From a virus, in the IMG/VR virus record IMGVR_UViG_3300017743_000018, positions 1-50,147 of that record: a stretch of 50,147 nt of DNA, one strand, 5' to 3'. Of the stretch, positions 1 to 8,597 are shown in pieces. The first letter of the stretch is position 1. The number at the start of each line of letters is the position of its first letter. The notes under the pieces are model-generated. The model did not search any database. It saw only the letters and a list, made by a program, of their open reading frames with translations, and was not told the origin of the DNA. Position numbers and translations under genes: made by a program.

Positions 1-270
1 TATATTATCAGAGAGATTGCAAACTCTATGGATCTTGATCCTGACAAAGTTGCTAACTCAATGACAGACGCAGCTATACAAGCTGAGATCTTAAAGAAAT
101 TTCAAGCAGAAAATCCACCACCTGCTCCACCTCAAGCACAACCTGGACCACCTCCAGGAGCACAAGCACGAGATACACAGGGTTCTGGTGGAGGACAAGT
201 AGGAACAGGATCTGTACCAACACCAGGTGAACCTGGATTTTCTGGTAATGTAGGTCAACAACAACGATGA
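1..270 (+). CDS. Portal protein, C-terminal end (partial)
   Basis: The reading frame is open from the first base, so the gene begins outside the window; only about 89 C-terminal residues are visible. A short helical piece (IANSMDLDPDKVANSM) is followed by a tail rich in Pro, Gln and Gly (about residues 37-89), as is common at the end of podovirus portal (head-tail connector) proteins. The call rests mainly on synteny, because a small gene, a large virion protein, a scaffold and a capsid gene follow. No diagnostic portal motif is in the visible part. The stop overlaps the next start by four bases (ATGA), indicating translational coupling. It could instead be another head protein upstream of the scaffold. 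Confidence 0.55.
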   Translation, partial: YIIREIANSMDLDPDKVANSMTDAAIQAEILKKFQAENPPPAPPQAQPGPPPGAQARDTQGSGGGQVGTGSVPTPGEPGFSGNVGQQQR

Positions 271-470
271 AACATTTAAAATTATTGGTTAATAACCCTG
301 ATCTCTGGAATCCTTTTGACAGAGAATTAGAAAGACGATTGAATATAGTCCACATACAATTAGAACAAACTTTAAAAACTGAAGACATTTTCAGACTTCA
401 AGGTGAAGCTAAAGCTTTACGAAGATTAAGACACTTAAGGGAAGAAGTGAATGGACCTGAATCAAACTGA
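267..470 (+). CDS. Small conserved virion-region protein, 67 aa
   Basis: The start ATG overlaps the preceding stop (ATGA). The protein is highly charged and apparently all helical, with NPDLWNPFDRELERRL near residues 9-24 and an Arg/Leu-rich C-terminal helix (ALRRLRHLREEV). Proteins of this size sit directly after the portal gene in many marine podoviruses, but their role is not established. The gene runs 20 bases into the next one. No function is assigned. Confidence 0.75.
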   Translation: MKHLKLLVNNPDLWNPFDRELERRLNIVHIQLEQTLKTEDIFRLQGEAKALRRLRHLREEVNGPESN

Positions 471-3417
471 AGAACCACGATTTACTGATAAAGAGATGGC
501 TGAAGTAGACATACTACAGAGTGACCCTACCTCTGAGTATTACTACAATGATCCAGATAATGAAGAAGGTTTTTTAGATAAGGTTAAAAGAAAACTTGAA
601 CCCTACTCAGAGGACTTCAAAGGTTTCATTGAATACCTGTTCACACCTAGCAGACACTTTGGCACAGGTCAGTATTCTGAGGGTGGGCTAGAAACTCAAA
701 CAGATAACGCTTTTAGTAAAGCTATTTCTAAAAGACCTGGGTTTAGATCTCTTTCAGATGCTAAGGGTCAAGTATCTTCAGAAGAATTAAAGAAGGGGGT
801 TGATAACGCAGCTACATACCTTCTTCCTTTTTATGAGTCAGGTGTAAATATATCTAACGTTGTAGAAGAATACATGAAGCCTGAGAGTGAACGTGATTAC
901 GATTATATAAAACAACAGTTCAATGAGGCAGGACAGGGTGCTGCTATTGAAGCAGGTATGATTTTACTAGGTGGTGTTGTCTTCAAGTATGGTGGACAGG
1001 GTATTAAAGCCCTCTACAACAAAGTAAAACAATACGAGGTCAATCCTGATGCAGTATCAGCATTTGGTGTAGGTGCTATCAGAAAGAAAGACACCTTTGA
1101 AGAAGTTATGACACCTGTCAAGGCTACAAGAAAAAAAGTAGAACAGTCAGGAGAAGCAGTCCTACGCCCCTCTGCAGACTTAGCTTCTGACCTTAACCCT
1201 AGACTAGCTAGAGCAATGTCTGCTGATACAGCAGGTAGTGTAATGCCAGGTCCAGGTAAATTCTTTAATCCTTCTAAACCAGGTTACAAGGGTGATAAAT
1301 TTGTTGGTATGCTTAAGGATGCTGACATTGAATTAGACCTTGAGTTTGGTAATTATATTATGATGGGTAAAGGTAAACCCAAAGATGTATCTAACGAAAC
1401 TTTTGAAAACTTGTTTATATCAGCAAGACCCTCTGAAAAGAAAACGAGTACCTCTAAAGCTTTTGACATAAAGAAACAAAGAAAAATTAAACCAGGTGAA
1501 GCTAACCCTAACGTACAAAACAAAGCTGTAGCTCGTGCTAATCTTTATGATGGACCTTCTTTATCTATAGAAGATATGAAGGCTAACTATCTAAGAAACA
1601 CAAATAAGCCAGGAGTAGAGGTTCGTACTAATCTTTTACAACCTGGACAATTTAGTATGGTGACAGACGAAGGTAAGAGAGCCTTAGACCATCCCATTGT
1701 AGCTGTACAAAATATGGGGGGTTCTAATAAAAAACATTTTTATACTCTAGATGCTCAGTTTGTTGGACCTGTTCGTATGGATAGGTTAACTAAAACAGAC
1801 AAAAAGACAGGTAAAGTTCCACAGCCTAACCTACGTCCTGTTACTGTAGGTGACGTGCAGCTAGGTGAGCAGATAGGCACTATTAGAATATCAACAAAAG
1901 TAACAGACAAGAATCCAAAAGGATATAATGATCACCCACTCTATGACTACATTGAGGTAGACGCTTCTAAGTCAGCCCCAGAGGACATGGGTTCAATTCC
2001 AAAATTTAACGAAGGTGGTGTAGCAATGAACGATCAAATGGAAATGGCCTTTATGAAACAGGGTGGTATTCAAGATGATGGTATGAACAAAGATCCTGTT
2101 TCTGGTAATCCAATTCCTCCTGGCTCTATGGCTACAGAAGTTCGTGACGATATTCCTGCTATGTTATCTGAGGGTGAATACGTAGTTCCTGCTGATGTTC
2201 TTAGATACTATGGTGTAAACTTTTTTGAAGACTTAAGAAGTAAAGCAAAAACAGGTTTACAAACTATGGAGTCAGATGGTAGAATAGGTGGGCAACCACT
2301 TTCTCCAGATCAAGTTCAGAGAAACATGCAAAACCCACCACAAGTAAATCAACCAACTCCTGCTCCTGTTAGAGCTAGTGCAGGTATGTATATGAATATG
2401 GGAACAGCATCTGGTCAACAAAACTTTGGTTTATCAGGCGATACATCTTTAGATAACATACCACAGTTTAATGCTCAAGATTATACAGTTGTAGGAGGTA
2501 CAGCTTACAATCCACCATCTTCTAATGCACCTGCTCCACAAAGTATTACAACAACAAAAACATTTGTAAATGCAAACAATCCAAGTGATGTGAGGGTTAT
2601 AGAATATCTAAATGGTAGTGTAAAAGATCCTAAGATGGCTAAGTATACACAACCTCCTTATTATGAACAAGGATCTCAAGCACTAGCTGATGCTATGAAA
2701 TCTAATGATAACGATGATCCAGATCCACCTGAGACAGACCCAAAGCCTAAGTTTGGTGAAGGTGTTGACTGGACAGACCCAATGGCTTACGCAAAAGAAC
2801 TTGTAGAAGGGCCAGATGGTTTACCAAAAATAATTGAAGGTTTATCTGTTTTTGCAGGGCCACTTGGAATGGCTGCTTCAGGTACAGCCAGTGCAGCAGT
2901 TGGACTTCAAAAAATAGCAAACCTACGTGCAACAGCTATCATAGCTGATGCTCAAGGTGATCAAGCAACTGTAGATTATATAAATGCAGAGCTTAATAAA
3001 ATTACAGGAAAAAATTCTTCTTCTTATTTTGTGCAAGCACTTGAGAAGTCTGCAGCCCCTGGCACAGCTAAAGCTATAGAAGTTCTTGAAAGATTAAATA
3101 TGAGATACAAAGAAAAAGATGGAAAATTTACTTTTACTGATAAAGACAGAGAGTATAATAATCTTAAGGATAGAGAGTCTGCAATTGATAAGCAACTATC
3201 TGATAATAAATCAGCAGCATCAGGATTTTTGAAAGAAGCAGAAACCTTTAAAGATTCAGATGCAGGTCAAGAAATGATAGACAAATCTTCTGACCCAGAA
3301 GACACAGCACAAAACTTAGAAGAAGTAATAGCAGGTTTAGAAAGTGGTGTTCAAACTGGTACAATTCAACTTAATAAAGGTGGACTAATGTCCAAAGGCA
3401 AAAAGAACAAAAAGTAA
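451..3417 (+). CDS. Large virion-associated protein of unknown function, 988 aa
   Basis: The ATG at 451 has an upstream AGGGAAG ribosome site and overlaps the previous gene by 20 bases. About residues 160-180 are hydrophobic and Gly-rich (AAIEAGMILLGGVVFKYGG), a possible membrane or amphipathic segment. Around residues 570-600 lies a motif seen in marine phage structural proteins, MLSEGEYVVPADVLRYYGV, with FNEGG and MKQGG Gly pairs before it. A Pro/Gln/Ala-rich stretch (about 610-710) leads to a second hydrophobic Gly/Ala region (about 805-830). The C-terminus is Lys-rich. The position between portal and scaffold suggests a head or ejected protein. I recognise no enzyme domain. Confidence 0.8.
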   Translation: MDLNQTEEPRFTDKEMAEVDILQSDPTSEYYYNDPDNEEGFLDKVKRKLEPYSEDFKGFIEYLFTPSRHFGTGQYSEGGLETQTDNAFSKAISKRPGFRSLSDAKGQVSSEELKKGVDNAATYLLPFYESGVNISNVVEEYMKPESERDYDYIKQQFNEAGQGAAIEAGMILLGGVVFKYGGQGIKALYNKVKQYEVNPDAVSAFGVGAIRKKDTFEEVMTPVKATRKKVEQSGEAVLRPSADLASDLNPRLARAMSADTAGSVMPGPGKFFNPSKPGYKGDKFVGMLKDADIELDLEFGNYIMMGKGKPKDVSNETFENLFISARPSEKKTSTSKAFDIKKQRKIKPGEANPNVQNKAVARANLYDGPSLSIEDMKANYLRNTNKPGVEVRTNLLQPGQFSMVTDEGKRALDHPIVAVQNMGGSNKKHFYTLDAQFVGPVRMDRLTKTDKKTGKVPQPNLRPVTVGDVQLGEQIGTIRISTKVTDKNPKGYNDHPLYDYIEVDASKSAPEDMGSIPKFNEGGVAMNDQMEMAFMKQGGIQDDGMNKDPVSGNPIPPGSMATEVRDDIPAMLSEGEYVVPADVLRYYGVNFFEDLRSKAKTGLQTMESDGRIGGQPLSPDQVQRNMQNPPQVNQPTPAPVRASAGMYMNMGTASGQQNFGLSGDTSLDNIPQFNAQDYTVVGGTAYNPPSSNAPAPQSITTTKTFVNANNPSDVRVIEYLNGSVKDPKMAKYTQPPYYEQGSQALADAMKSNDNDDPDPPETDPKPKFGEGVDWTDPMAYAKELVEGPDGLPKIIEGLSVFAGPLGMAASGTASAAVGLQKIANLRATAIIADAQGDQATVDYINAELNKITGKNSSSYFVQALEKSAAPGTAKAIEVLERLNMRYKEKDGKFTFTDKDREYNNLKDRESAIDKQLSDNKSAASGFLKEAETFKDSDAGQEMIDKSSDPEDTAQNLEEVIAGLESGVQTGTIQLNKGGLMSKGKKNKK

Positions 3418-3429
3418 TAATAAGGCTAC

Positions 3430-3446
3430 CCAGGAATGGTTCCTGG
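3430..3446 (+). terminator. Intergenic hairpin before the scaffold gene
   Basis: A perfect 7-bp stem, CCAGGAA pairing with TTCCTGG around a 3-base TGG loop, lies between the 988-aa protein gene and the scaffold gene. It has no T-run after it, so it may be an RNA-processing or attenuation hairpin rather than a full terminator. A clear ribosome site (AAGGAGT, from 3455) follows before the next start. Confidence 0.4.
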
Positions 3447-3469
3447 CCCCAACATAAGGAGTACTTTAA

Positions 3470-4414
3470 ATGCCTGAATTAGAAACTGTAGAAAAACCCA
3501 AGACAGCAGGTTTTGTAGATCGTGGGTTCAACCACTCTAAAAAACAAAAACGTATTGAAGAAGAAGAAGCAGAGATTGCTAGACTAGAGGCTGAAGCTCG
3601 TGGTGAAGAAGTTACTGAAAGTAAATCCAGTGGCAAAGATACTGAGGACACGAAAGTTCAAGCCACAGACGATTCCAAACAAGAAGAAACAAAAGAAGAA
3701 ACTAAAGCACAAGAAGACGATTCTGACTTAAGTGCTGAAGAAAAATCTTTTAAGAAACGTTATGGTGACTTGCGTAGACATATGCAAGAAAAAGAAAAAG
3801 AGTGGAATGAAAGAATAACTTCTCTTGAAAAGAAAAAGACAAAAGAGAGTATTGTGCCACCAAAGTCTGCTGAAGATATTGAGAAGTGGGCTAAAGAATA
3901 TCCAGACGTTGCAGGAATTGTTGAAGAGATTGCTTCACAAAAAGCAAAAGAAATGTTTAACAAAGCTGAGTCACGTCTAAAAGAATTAGATGAAGCTCAC
4001 AGTGAAGCTTTGCGTATGAAAGCAGAGAACGTTATTCGTAAAACACATGATGATTTTGATGATCTAAGACAATCAGAGAATTTTCATAATTGGGCAGAAG
4101 AACAACCTAAGTGGGTTAAAGATGCACTATATGAAAATATGGATGATCCTGCATCAGTTATACGTGTAATTGATTTGTATAAAATAGATAATGGTATGAC
4201 ACTAGAAGCTAAGAGAGCTACAAAGAAAGCTGCAGCATCTACAGTCTCCAAAGGAACTCGTACTTCTATAGATGAGAAAGGTATACAAGGACAAATAAAA
4301 GAGTCTGATGTAGCCAAAATGTCTAATAAGGAGTTTGAGGAACGTCAGGATGAAATAAACGAAGCCATGCGTAATGGTAAGTTTGTTTATGACGTATCTG
4401 GTGCAGCCAGATAA
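3470..4414 (+). CDS. Scaffold / capsid assembly protein
   Basis: The protein has 314 residues. It is extremely rich in Glu, Lys, Asp and Ala and almost wholly helical, with long coiled-coil stretches (about residues 20-60 and 85-130). It lies directly upstream of the major capsid gene. This size, charge and position are the signature of podovirus scaffold proteins, which template procapsid assembly and then leave. The C-terminal quarter (about 270-314, ending FVYDVSGAAR) is less charged and would be the capsid-binding part by analogy. The ATG is preceded by an AAGGAGT ribosome site. Confidence 0.8.
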   Translation: MPELETVEKPKTAGFVDRGFNHSKKQKRIEEEEAEIARLEAEARGEEVTESKSSGKDTEDTKVQATDDSKQEETKEETKAQEDDSDLSAEEKSFKKRYGDLRRHMQEKEKEWNERITSLEKKKTKESIVPPKSAEDIEKWAKEYPDVAGIVEEIASQKAKEMFNKAESRLKELDEAHSEALRMKAENVIRKTHDDFDDLRQSENFHNWAEEQPKWVKDALYENMDDPASVIRVIDLYKIDNGMTLEAKRATKKAAASTVSKGTRTSIDEKGIQGQIKESDVAKMSNKEFEERQDEINEAMRNGKFVYDVSGAAR

Positions 4415-4418
4415 ATAG

Positions 4419-4446
4419 TTGACACTTTTAAAGTGTTACATATAAC
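4419..4446 (+). promoter_or_regulatory. Sigma70-like promoter upstream of the capsid gene
   Basis: A perfect -35 TTGACA (4419-4424) is followed after 16 bp by TATAAC (4441-4446), extended to TATAACTA. The spacer contains a perfect inverted repeat, ACACTTT/AAAGTGT around one T (4422-4436), overlapping the -35 and suited to a dimeric regulator. The promoter lies just after the scaffold stop and would give the capsid mRNA a leader of about 200 nt. The same 16-bp spacing and TAYAACTA box recur before two right-end genes. Confidence 0.65.
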
Positions 4447-4451
4447 TACAG

Positions 4452-4604
4452 GTATCTGACATAGAGCCTCCCTCTGGGACTACCTCTATAGATACTTTTC
4501 ATTAAAGTCTAAACTATAAAGAACTACCTGGACAAGTATAGGCCCAGTAGTATTTAGAGGCGCAATCTAAGTACTTACTGCACCCTAGAAAACGTGCAGC
4601 CTCT
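4452..4604 (+). ncRNA. Structured 5' leader of the capsid mRNA (candidate)
   Basis: About 240 bases without a gene separate scaffold and capsid, and they are full of pairing. GTATCT (4452-4457) pairs with AGATAC (4490-4495) and, after a 3-base bulge, ATAGAG (4461-4466) pairs with CTCTAT (4484-4489), giving 12 bp with a CCC/GGG mini-hairpin inside. Further on, AGAGGC (4556-4561) pairs with GCCTCT (4599-4604) and encloses a palindrome, TAAGTACTTA (4568-4577), and a 5-bp stem CTGCA/TGCAG (4578-4582, 4595-4599). This looks like a two-domain RNA, possibly stabilising the transcript or controlling translation. Folding was done by eye only. Confidence 0.5.
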
Positions 4605-4654
4605 TTCAGATGTTTAAGCTTTTTCTTAAGCCAAATATCATGGAGGATTTAATC

Positions 4655-5728
4655 ATGGCTTTTCAAACAGCAAGTGGCTATGGAAATTTGCCCAATGGGA
4701 ACTTTTCTAGCGTCATTTATAGCAAAAAAGTACAGCTTGCTTTTCGCAAGAGTACAGTCGTTGGCGACATAACTAACTCTGATTTTTTTGGGGAGATTTC
4801 TGCCCAAGGAGATACAGTAAAAATTATCAAGGAGCCAGAAATTTCTGTGAACGCCTATGCTAGGGGTACACAGGTTTCAGCACAGGATCTTGATGACGAA
4901 GACTTTTCTCTAGTCGTAGATAAAGCGAACTACTATGCTTTTAAGATCGACGATATTGAGGAAGCGCACTCACATTCTAATTTCATGCAGCTTGCAACTG
5001 ATCGTGCAGCATATCGTTTAGCTGATCAGCATGACCAAGAAGTTCTTGGTTATCTATCAGGTTACAAACAGTCTGCTCTACATTCAAAAGCAGGTGCAGT
5101 GAATGACGTAGTGAATGGAACTAAAGCAGTTACAACTGCAGGTTCTGACGAATTGTTGACATCAATGAAACTACGAAAAGATTCATTTGGCAACATCACA
5201 ACTGGCTCTGCAGGGGATCATTCAATTCCTGTAGCAGCACGTCTACCTGGTGCAACAGCACTACCAACAGCAACTGTTTCTCCTGCGATGATTATCTCAC
5301 GCATGAAACGTTTGATGGATCAACAACAAGTTGACTCACAAAATAGGTGGCTCGTTGTTGACCCTGTGTTCATGGAAATTTTATCAGACGAGGATTCTCG
5401 ATATTTAAATTCTGACTATGGTGAATCAGGTGCACTACGTAATGGTCTAGTACTGAATAACATGCATGGTTTTAGAATGTATGTTTCCTCAAACCTTCCT
5501 GCAGTAGGAACAGGTTCAGGGACTTCAGGATCAGCCAACCAAAACACTAATTTTGGTGTTATTGTTGGTGGTCATGACTCAGCAGTAGCAACTGCAGAGC
5601 AGATCAGTAAGACTGAAACATATCGTGATCCAGATAGCTTTGCTGACATTGTGAGGGGAATGCACCTATATGGTCGCAAGATCCTACGTCCAGAAGCAAT
5701 CGTCACTGCTAAATATAACGCAGCTTAG
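4655..5728 (+). CDS. Major capsid protein
   Basis: I place the start at 4655 (MAFQTASGYGNLPNGNFS), giving 357 residues, because a GGAGG ribosome site lies 8 bases before it; the frame stays open to an ATG at 4610 that has none. Size, position after the scaffold, absence of cysteine, and segments such as TVKIIKEPEISVNAYARG, DKANYYAFKIDDIEEAHSH and a C-terminal YGRKILRPEAIVTAKYN fit HK97-fold podovirus capsid proteins. It builds the icosahedral shell. It should be the most abundant virion protein, consistent with its own strong promoter and structured leader. Confidence 0.88.
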   Translation: MAFQTASGYGNLPNGNFSSVIYSKKVQLAFRKSTVVGDITNSDFFGEISAQGDTVKIIKEPEISVNAYARGTQVSAQDLDDEDFSLVVDKANYYAFKIDDIEEAHSHSNFMQLATDRAAYRLADQHDQEVLGYLSGYKQSALHSKAGAVNDVVNGTKAVTTAGSDELLTSMKLRKDSFGNITTGSAGDHSIPVAARLPGATALPTATVSPAMIISRMKRLMDQQQVDSQNRWLVVDPVFMEILSDEDSRYLNSDYGESGALRNGLVLNNMHGFRMYVSSNLPAVGTGSGTSGSANQNTNFGVIVGGHDSAVATAEQISKTETYRDPDSFADIVRGMHLYGRKILRPEAIVTAKYNAA

Positions 5729-5742
5729 AGGGAGATTGACTT

Positions 5743-6273
5743 ATGGCTACTTATGATATGACAGCAAAAGCAACTACTGGGGTTAACTCTGACAGTATTG
5801 CTGAGGCTAAATCACGTTTCCAATCAAATGGCATGTACATGCGAGAGGCTGTACTTGACTTTGACAAGATGACTGCTGCAGGTTGGACTGCTGCTAATGG
5901 TGACATCTTTCAACTACTAGAGATTCCTGCTGACACTATGGTGTTATTTGCAGGTGCTTACGTTGAAGCTGCTGCCAATGGCTCATCTCCAACTGTTGAC
6001 ATTGACTTTGCTGAAGGCGATGACATTGTTGATGGTGGCGCAATCGACTCAATTGGTTGGTTAGCATCAGGTACTAATGGTTCTGCTATGACCACTTCAG
6101 GTACTCTGACATTTACACAACACATAACAGCTACAGACACAGTTGACGTTAAGTTAATTGCTGCTTCTGCAGATGTTACATCTGGACGCATTCGTGTTGT
6201 CGCAGGTTGTTTAGATACAGGTATCTCTGGTCGAGTAAGACCAGTTGATGTAGATCGTGATCTACTAGCATAA
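5743..6273 (+). CDS. Head decoration / minor capsid protein, 176 aa
   Basis: This gene starts 14 bases after the capsid stop with a GGGAG ribosome site. The protein is beta-rich, acidic, and high in Ala, Gly and Thr, with a DxDFAEGDD stretch near residues 85-91 and a basic RVRPVDVDRD end. Small proteins of this type between the capsid gene and the first tail-tube gene are known in marine podoviruses and are thought to decorate or stabilise the head. A terminator-like hairpin follows. The specific role is inferred from position only. Confidence 0.65.
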   Translation: MATYDMTAKATTGVNSDSIAEAKSRFQSNGMYMREAVLDFDKMTAAGWTAANGDIFQLLEIPADTMVLFAGAYVEAAANGSSPTVDIDFAEGDDIVDGGAIDSIGWLASGTNGSAMTTSGTLTFTQHITATDTVDVKLIAASADVTSGRIRVVAGCLDTGISGRVRPVDVDRDLLA

Positions 6274-6283
6274 ATAAAACTTT

Positions 6284-6307
6284 AGGGGCAGGGCTACTTG
6301 CCCCTTT
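6284..6307 (+). terminator. Rho-independent-type terminator after the head genes
   Basis: A 7-bp GC-rich stem (AGGGGCA with TGCCCCT) and an 8-base loop are followed by a short T-run. It lies between the decoration gene and the tail-tube gene. It probably acts as a partial terminator that raises capsid expression relative to tail expression, because no obvious promoter follows it. Confidence 0.65.
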
Positions 6308-6330
6308 AGCTTATCTGAAGGATTTTTGTA

Positions 6331-7059
6331 ATGGCTACCTATGTTGTACTAGTTAATGAACTACTACGTAGACTCAACGAAGTTACACTTGATGTAGCAG
6401 GAGATGGCTTTGGGACAGTACGTAACGTTCAGGCTTTAGCTAAAGATGCAATAAATAACTCCATTAGAAATATCTTACAGACAGGTCAAGAATGGCCTTT
6501 TTTAAAAACTACTCAAACACAAACCCTAGTAGCAGGAACTAGACAATACGATTTTCCTGCTGATTATTCTAGGGCAGACTGGCAAACGTTTTATATTAAA
6601 AAACTTACGTCTGTTGACAATTCACCTATGTCTCTTCCTACAATTAGTTACGAAGAATATATTCAAAGATACAGACACTATGATGATACAGGGGATCAAA
6701 CAGGAATATCTGCACCCACCTTAATATATCAGACTGATGAGGCAAAGTTTGGGGTTACTCCTATCCCAGATCAAGCCTACGAAATAGAATATATTTATTA
6801 CAAATTTCCTGCAGACTTATCTGCTTTTAGTGACACAGCAATAATACCAGATAGATTTAAACACGTTCTTATTGATGGCGCTATGATGTACATGATGAGG
6901 TTTAGATCTAACGATCAAAGTGCTGCTGTCCATCAAGGAAACTTTGAATCAGGTATAAAGTCAATGAGAAGAATACTTGTTGATGAACCTTTAAGAGTAA
7001 GATCAACAGTAGTTGATAGATTAAACTCTTCTAATCAGGTTTTAGGTAGAGTTCTCTAA
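6331..7059 (+). CDS. Tail tubular protein A (T7 gp11-like)
   Basis: The protein has 242 residues. The N-terminal half contains VNELLRRLNEVTLDV, a helix with VQALAKDAINNSIRNIL, then QEWPFLKTTQTQTLVAGTRQYDFP, a pattern typical of podovirus tail tube A/adaptor proteins. They form the ring that joins the portal to the tail nozzle. The length is slightly above T7 gp11 (about 196 residues). The stop shares one base with the next start (TAATG), matching the usual gp11-gp12 pairing. Confidence 0.78.
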   Translation: MATYVVLVNELLRRLNEVTLDVAGDGFGTVRNVQALAKDAINNSIRNILQTGQEWPFLKTTQTQTLVAGTRQYDFPADYSRADWQTFYIKKLTSVDNSPMSLPTISYEEYIQRYRHYDDTGDQTGISAPTLIYQTDEAKFGVTPIPDQAYEIEYIYYKFPADLSAFSDTAIIPDRFKHVLIDGAMMYMMRFRSNDQSAAVHQGNFESGIKSMRRILVDEPLRVRSTVVDRLNSSNQVLGRVL

Positions 7060-8597
7060 TGCCAGAAAATTTAGGATCTTTTAAAGTCTTTGCTCAAGGA
7101 GGGCTGAATACTAGTAGAGATGTTCTTTCTCAGGGTGAGACTGCACCTGGCTCTGCAATTACACTTATTAATTATGAACCTGCTGTTACTGGTGGTTACA
7201 GAAAGATAAATGGTTTTTCTAATGACTATGGCACAGTAACAGGAACAGGTAACGTTTTAGGTGTAGCAGTAGTTGATGGAATTAACGATGGCATCTTAGC
7301 TGCTCGTAAACCCTCATCAGGTAATAACTACTTACATAAATGGAATAACTCTAGTTCAGCCTGGGATGCTGTAACTACTTCAGGTTCACCTACAATGGTA
7401 GGCGTAACTAAAGTTAGATTTACAAAGTTTAATTTTGGTACTCAAAAAGTTGTAATGACAGATGGTATTAATCCTGCAGCTACTTATGATGGTTCAACCT
7501 ATACTCAGATCACTCATGCTAGTGCTCCTACTGATCCAAAGTTTTCTGCTATATTCCAGAATCATTTATTTCTAGCAGGTGATCCTGCAGAAAAAACAAA
7601 CCTTTACTTTAGTGCACCATTAGCAGAAACAGACTTTTCTAGTGGCAATGGTGCAGGAGTAATAAACGTAGGTTTTCCTGTAGTAGCTATAAAAACTTTT
7701 AGAGATCAACTCTACATTTTTGGTACGACTCATATTAAAAGATTAGAAGGAACTACTGCAGCTAACTTTGTTTTAAAAGAAGTTACAGACGATCTTGGAT
7801 GTCTAGCCTCAGATAGTGTTATAGAAATTGGTGGTGACTTACTATTCTTATCACAAGATGGTCTACGTCCAATTTCAGGTACAGCAAAAATTGGTGACGT
7901 AAATTTAGAAACAGTATCAAAAAACATTCAATCTATTTTTACAGATATTGTTTTTAATATTGACCTTGAGGGTTTAAATGCAGTTGTAATTAGATCAAAA
8001 ACACAGTTCAGATATTTCTTTGCTGCTGCAAATTCTCAAGGTATCGTAGGTGGTTTTAGACAAACACCAAATGGACTACAGTTTGAGTATGCCCAGTTAC
8101 TAGGTATATCAGCTACTGCATCTGATAGTGGGTACATAGGTCAAAATGAATTTGTAATTCATGGAGATAGTACAGGTAAAGTTCACAGACAAGAACAGGG
8201 AAATGACTTTGATGGAACAGATATCCTTAGTGTTTATCAGACCCCTTTTCTTTATATGCAAGATCCAGAACAAAGAAAAATATTTTATACTGTAGCAACT
8301 TACTTACGTTCTGAGGGAGATAACGAGATTGTGATGTCTGTAGTATATGACTACGAAGATCCAAACTCGTTAAGTCCAACAAACTTTACTTTGAGTACTG
8401 AGGGTGCTGCAGCATACTACAATGAAGCTGCTTATAATAGTACAGCTATATTTGATGGTAATCCATCACCAGTACAACGTACAAATATTTCAGGTTCAGG
8501 TAAATCAGTTTCTTATAAATATGTTACAAATGATTCAAATGCTTCACACAGTATACAAGGCATAGTTGTGACGTTTGGCGTGGGGGATAGACTTTAA
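7059..8597 (+). CDS. Tail tubular protein B (T7 gp12-like nozzle)
   Basis: The 512-residue protein starts on a TAATG overlap with the tail tube A gene. It is beta-rich and nearly free of cysteine. The N-terminus (LGSFKVFAQGGLNTSRDVL ... NYEPAVTGGYRKINGFS) and a central IYIFG/TTHIKRLEG-like beta-propeller segment resemble nozzle proteins of marine podoviruses. T7 gp12 is longer (about 794 residues), so this is a short version. It should form the distal tail tube that contacts the fibres. Confidence 0.72.
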   Translation: MPENLGSFKVFAQGGLNTSRDVLSQGETAPGSAITLINYEPAVTGGYRKINGFSNDYGTVTGTGNVLGVAVVDGINDGILAARKPSSGNNYLHKWNNSSSAWDAVTTSGSPTMVGVTKVRFTKFNFGTQKVVMTDGINPAATYDGSTYTQITHASAPTDPKFSAIFQNHLFLAGDPAEKTNLYFSAPLAETDFSSGNGAGVINVGFPVVAIKTFRDQLYIFGTTHIKRLEGTTAANFVLKEVTDDLGCLASDSVIEIGGDLLFLSQDGLRPISGTAKIGDVNLETVSKNIQSIFTDIVFNIDLEGLNAVVIRSKTQFRYFFAAANSQGIVGGFRQTPNGLQFEYAQLLGISATASDSGYIGQNEFVIHGDSTGKVHRQEQGNDFDGTDILSVYQTPFLYMQDPEQRKIFYTVATYLRSEGDNEIVMSVVYDYEDPNSLSPTNFTLSTEGAAAYYNEAAYNSTAIFDGNPSPVQRTNISGSGKSVSYKYVTNDSNASHSIQGIVVTFGVGDRL

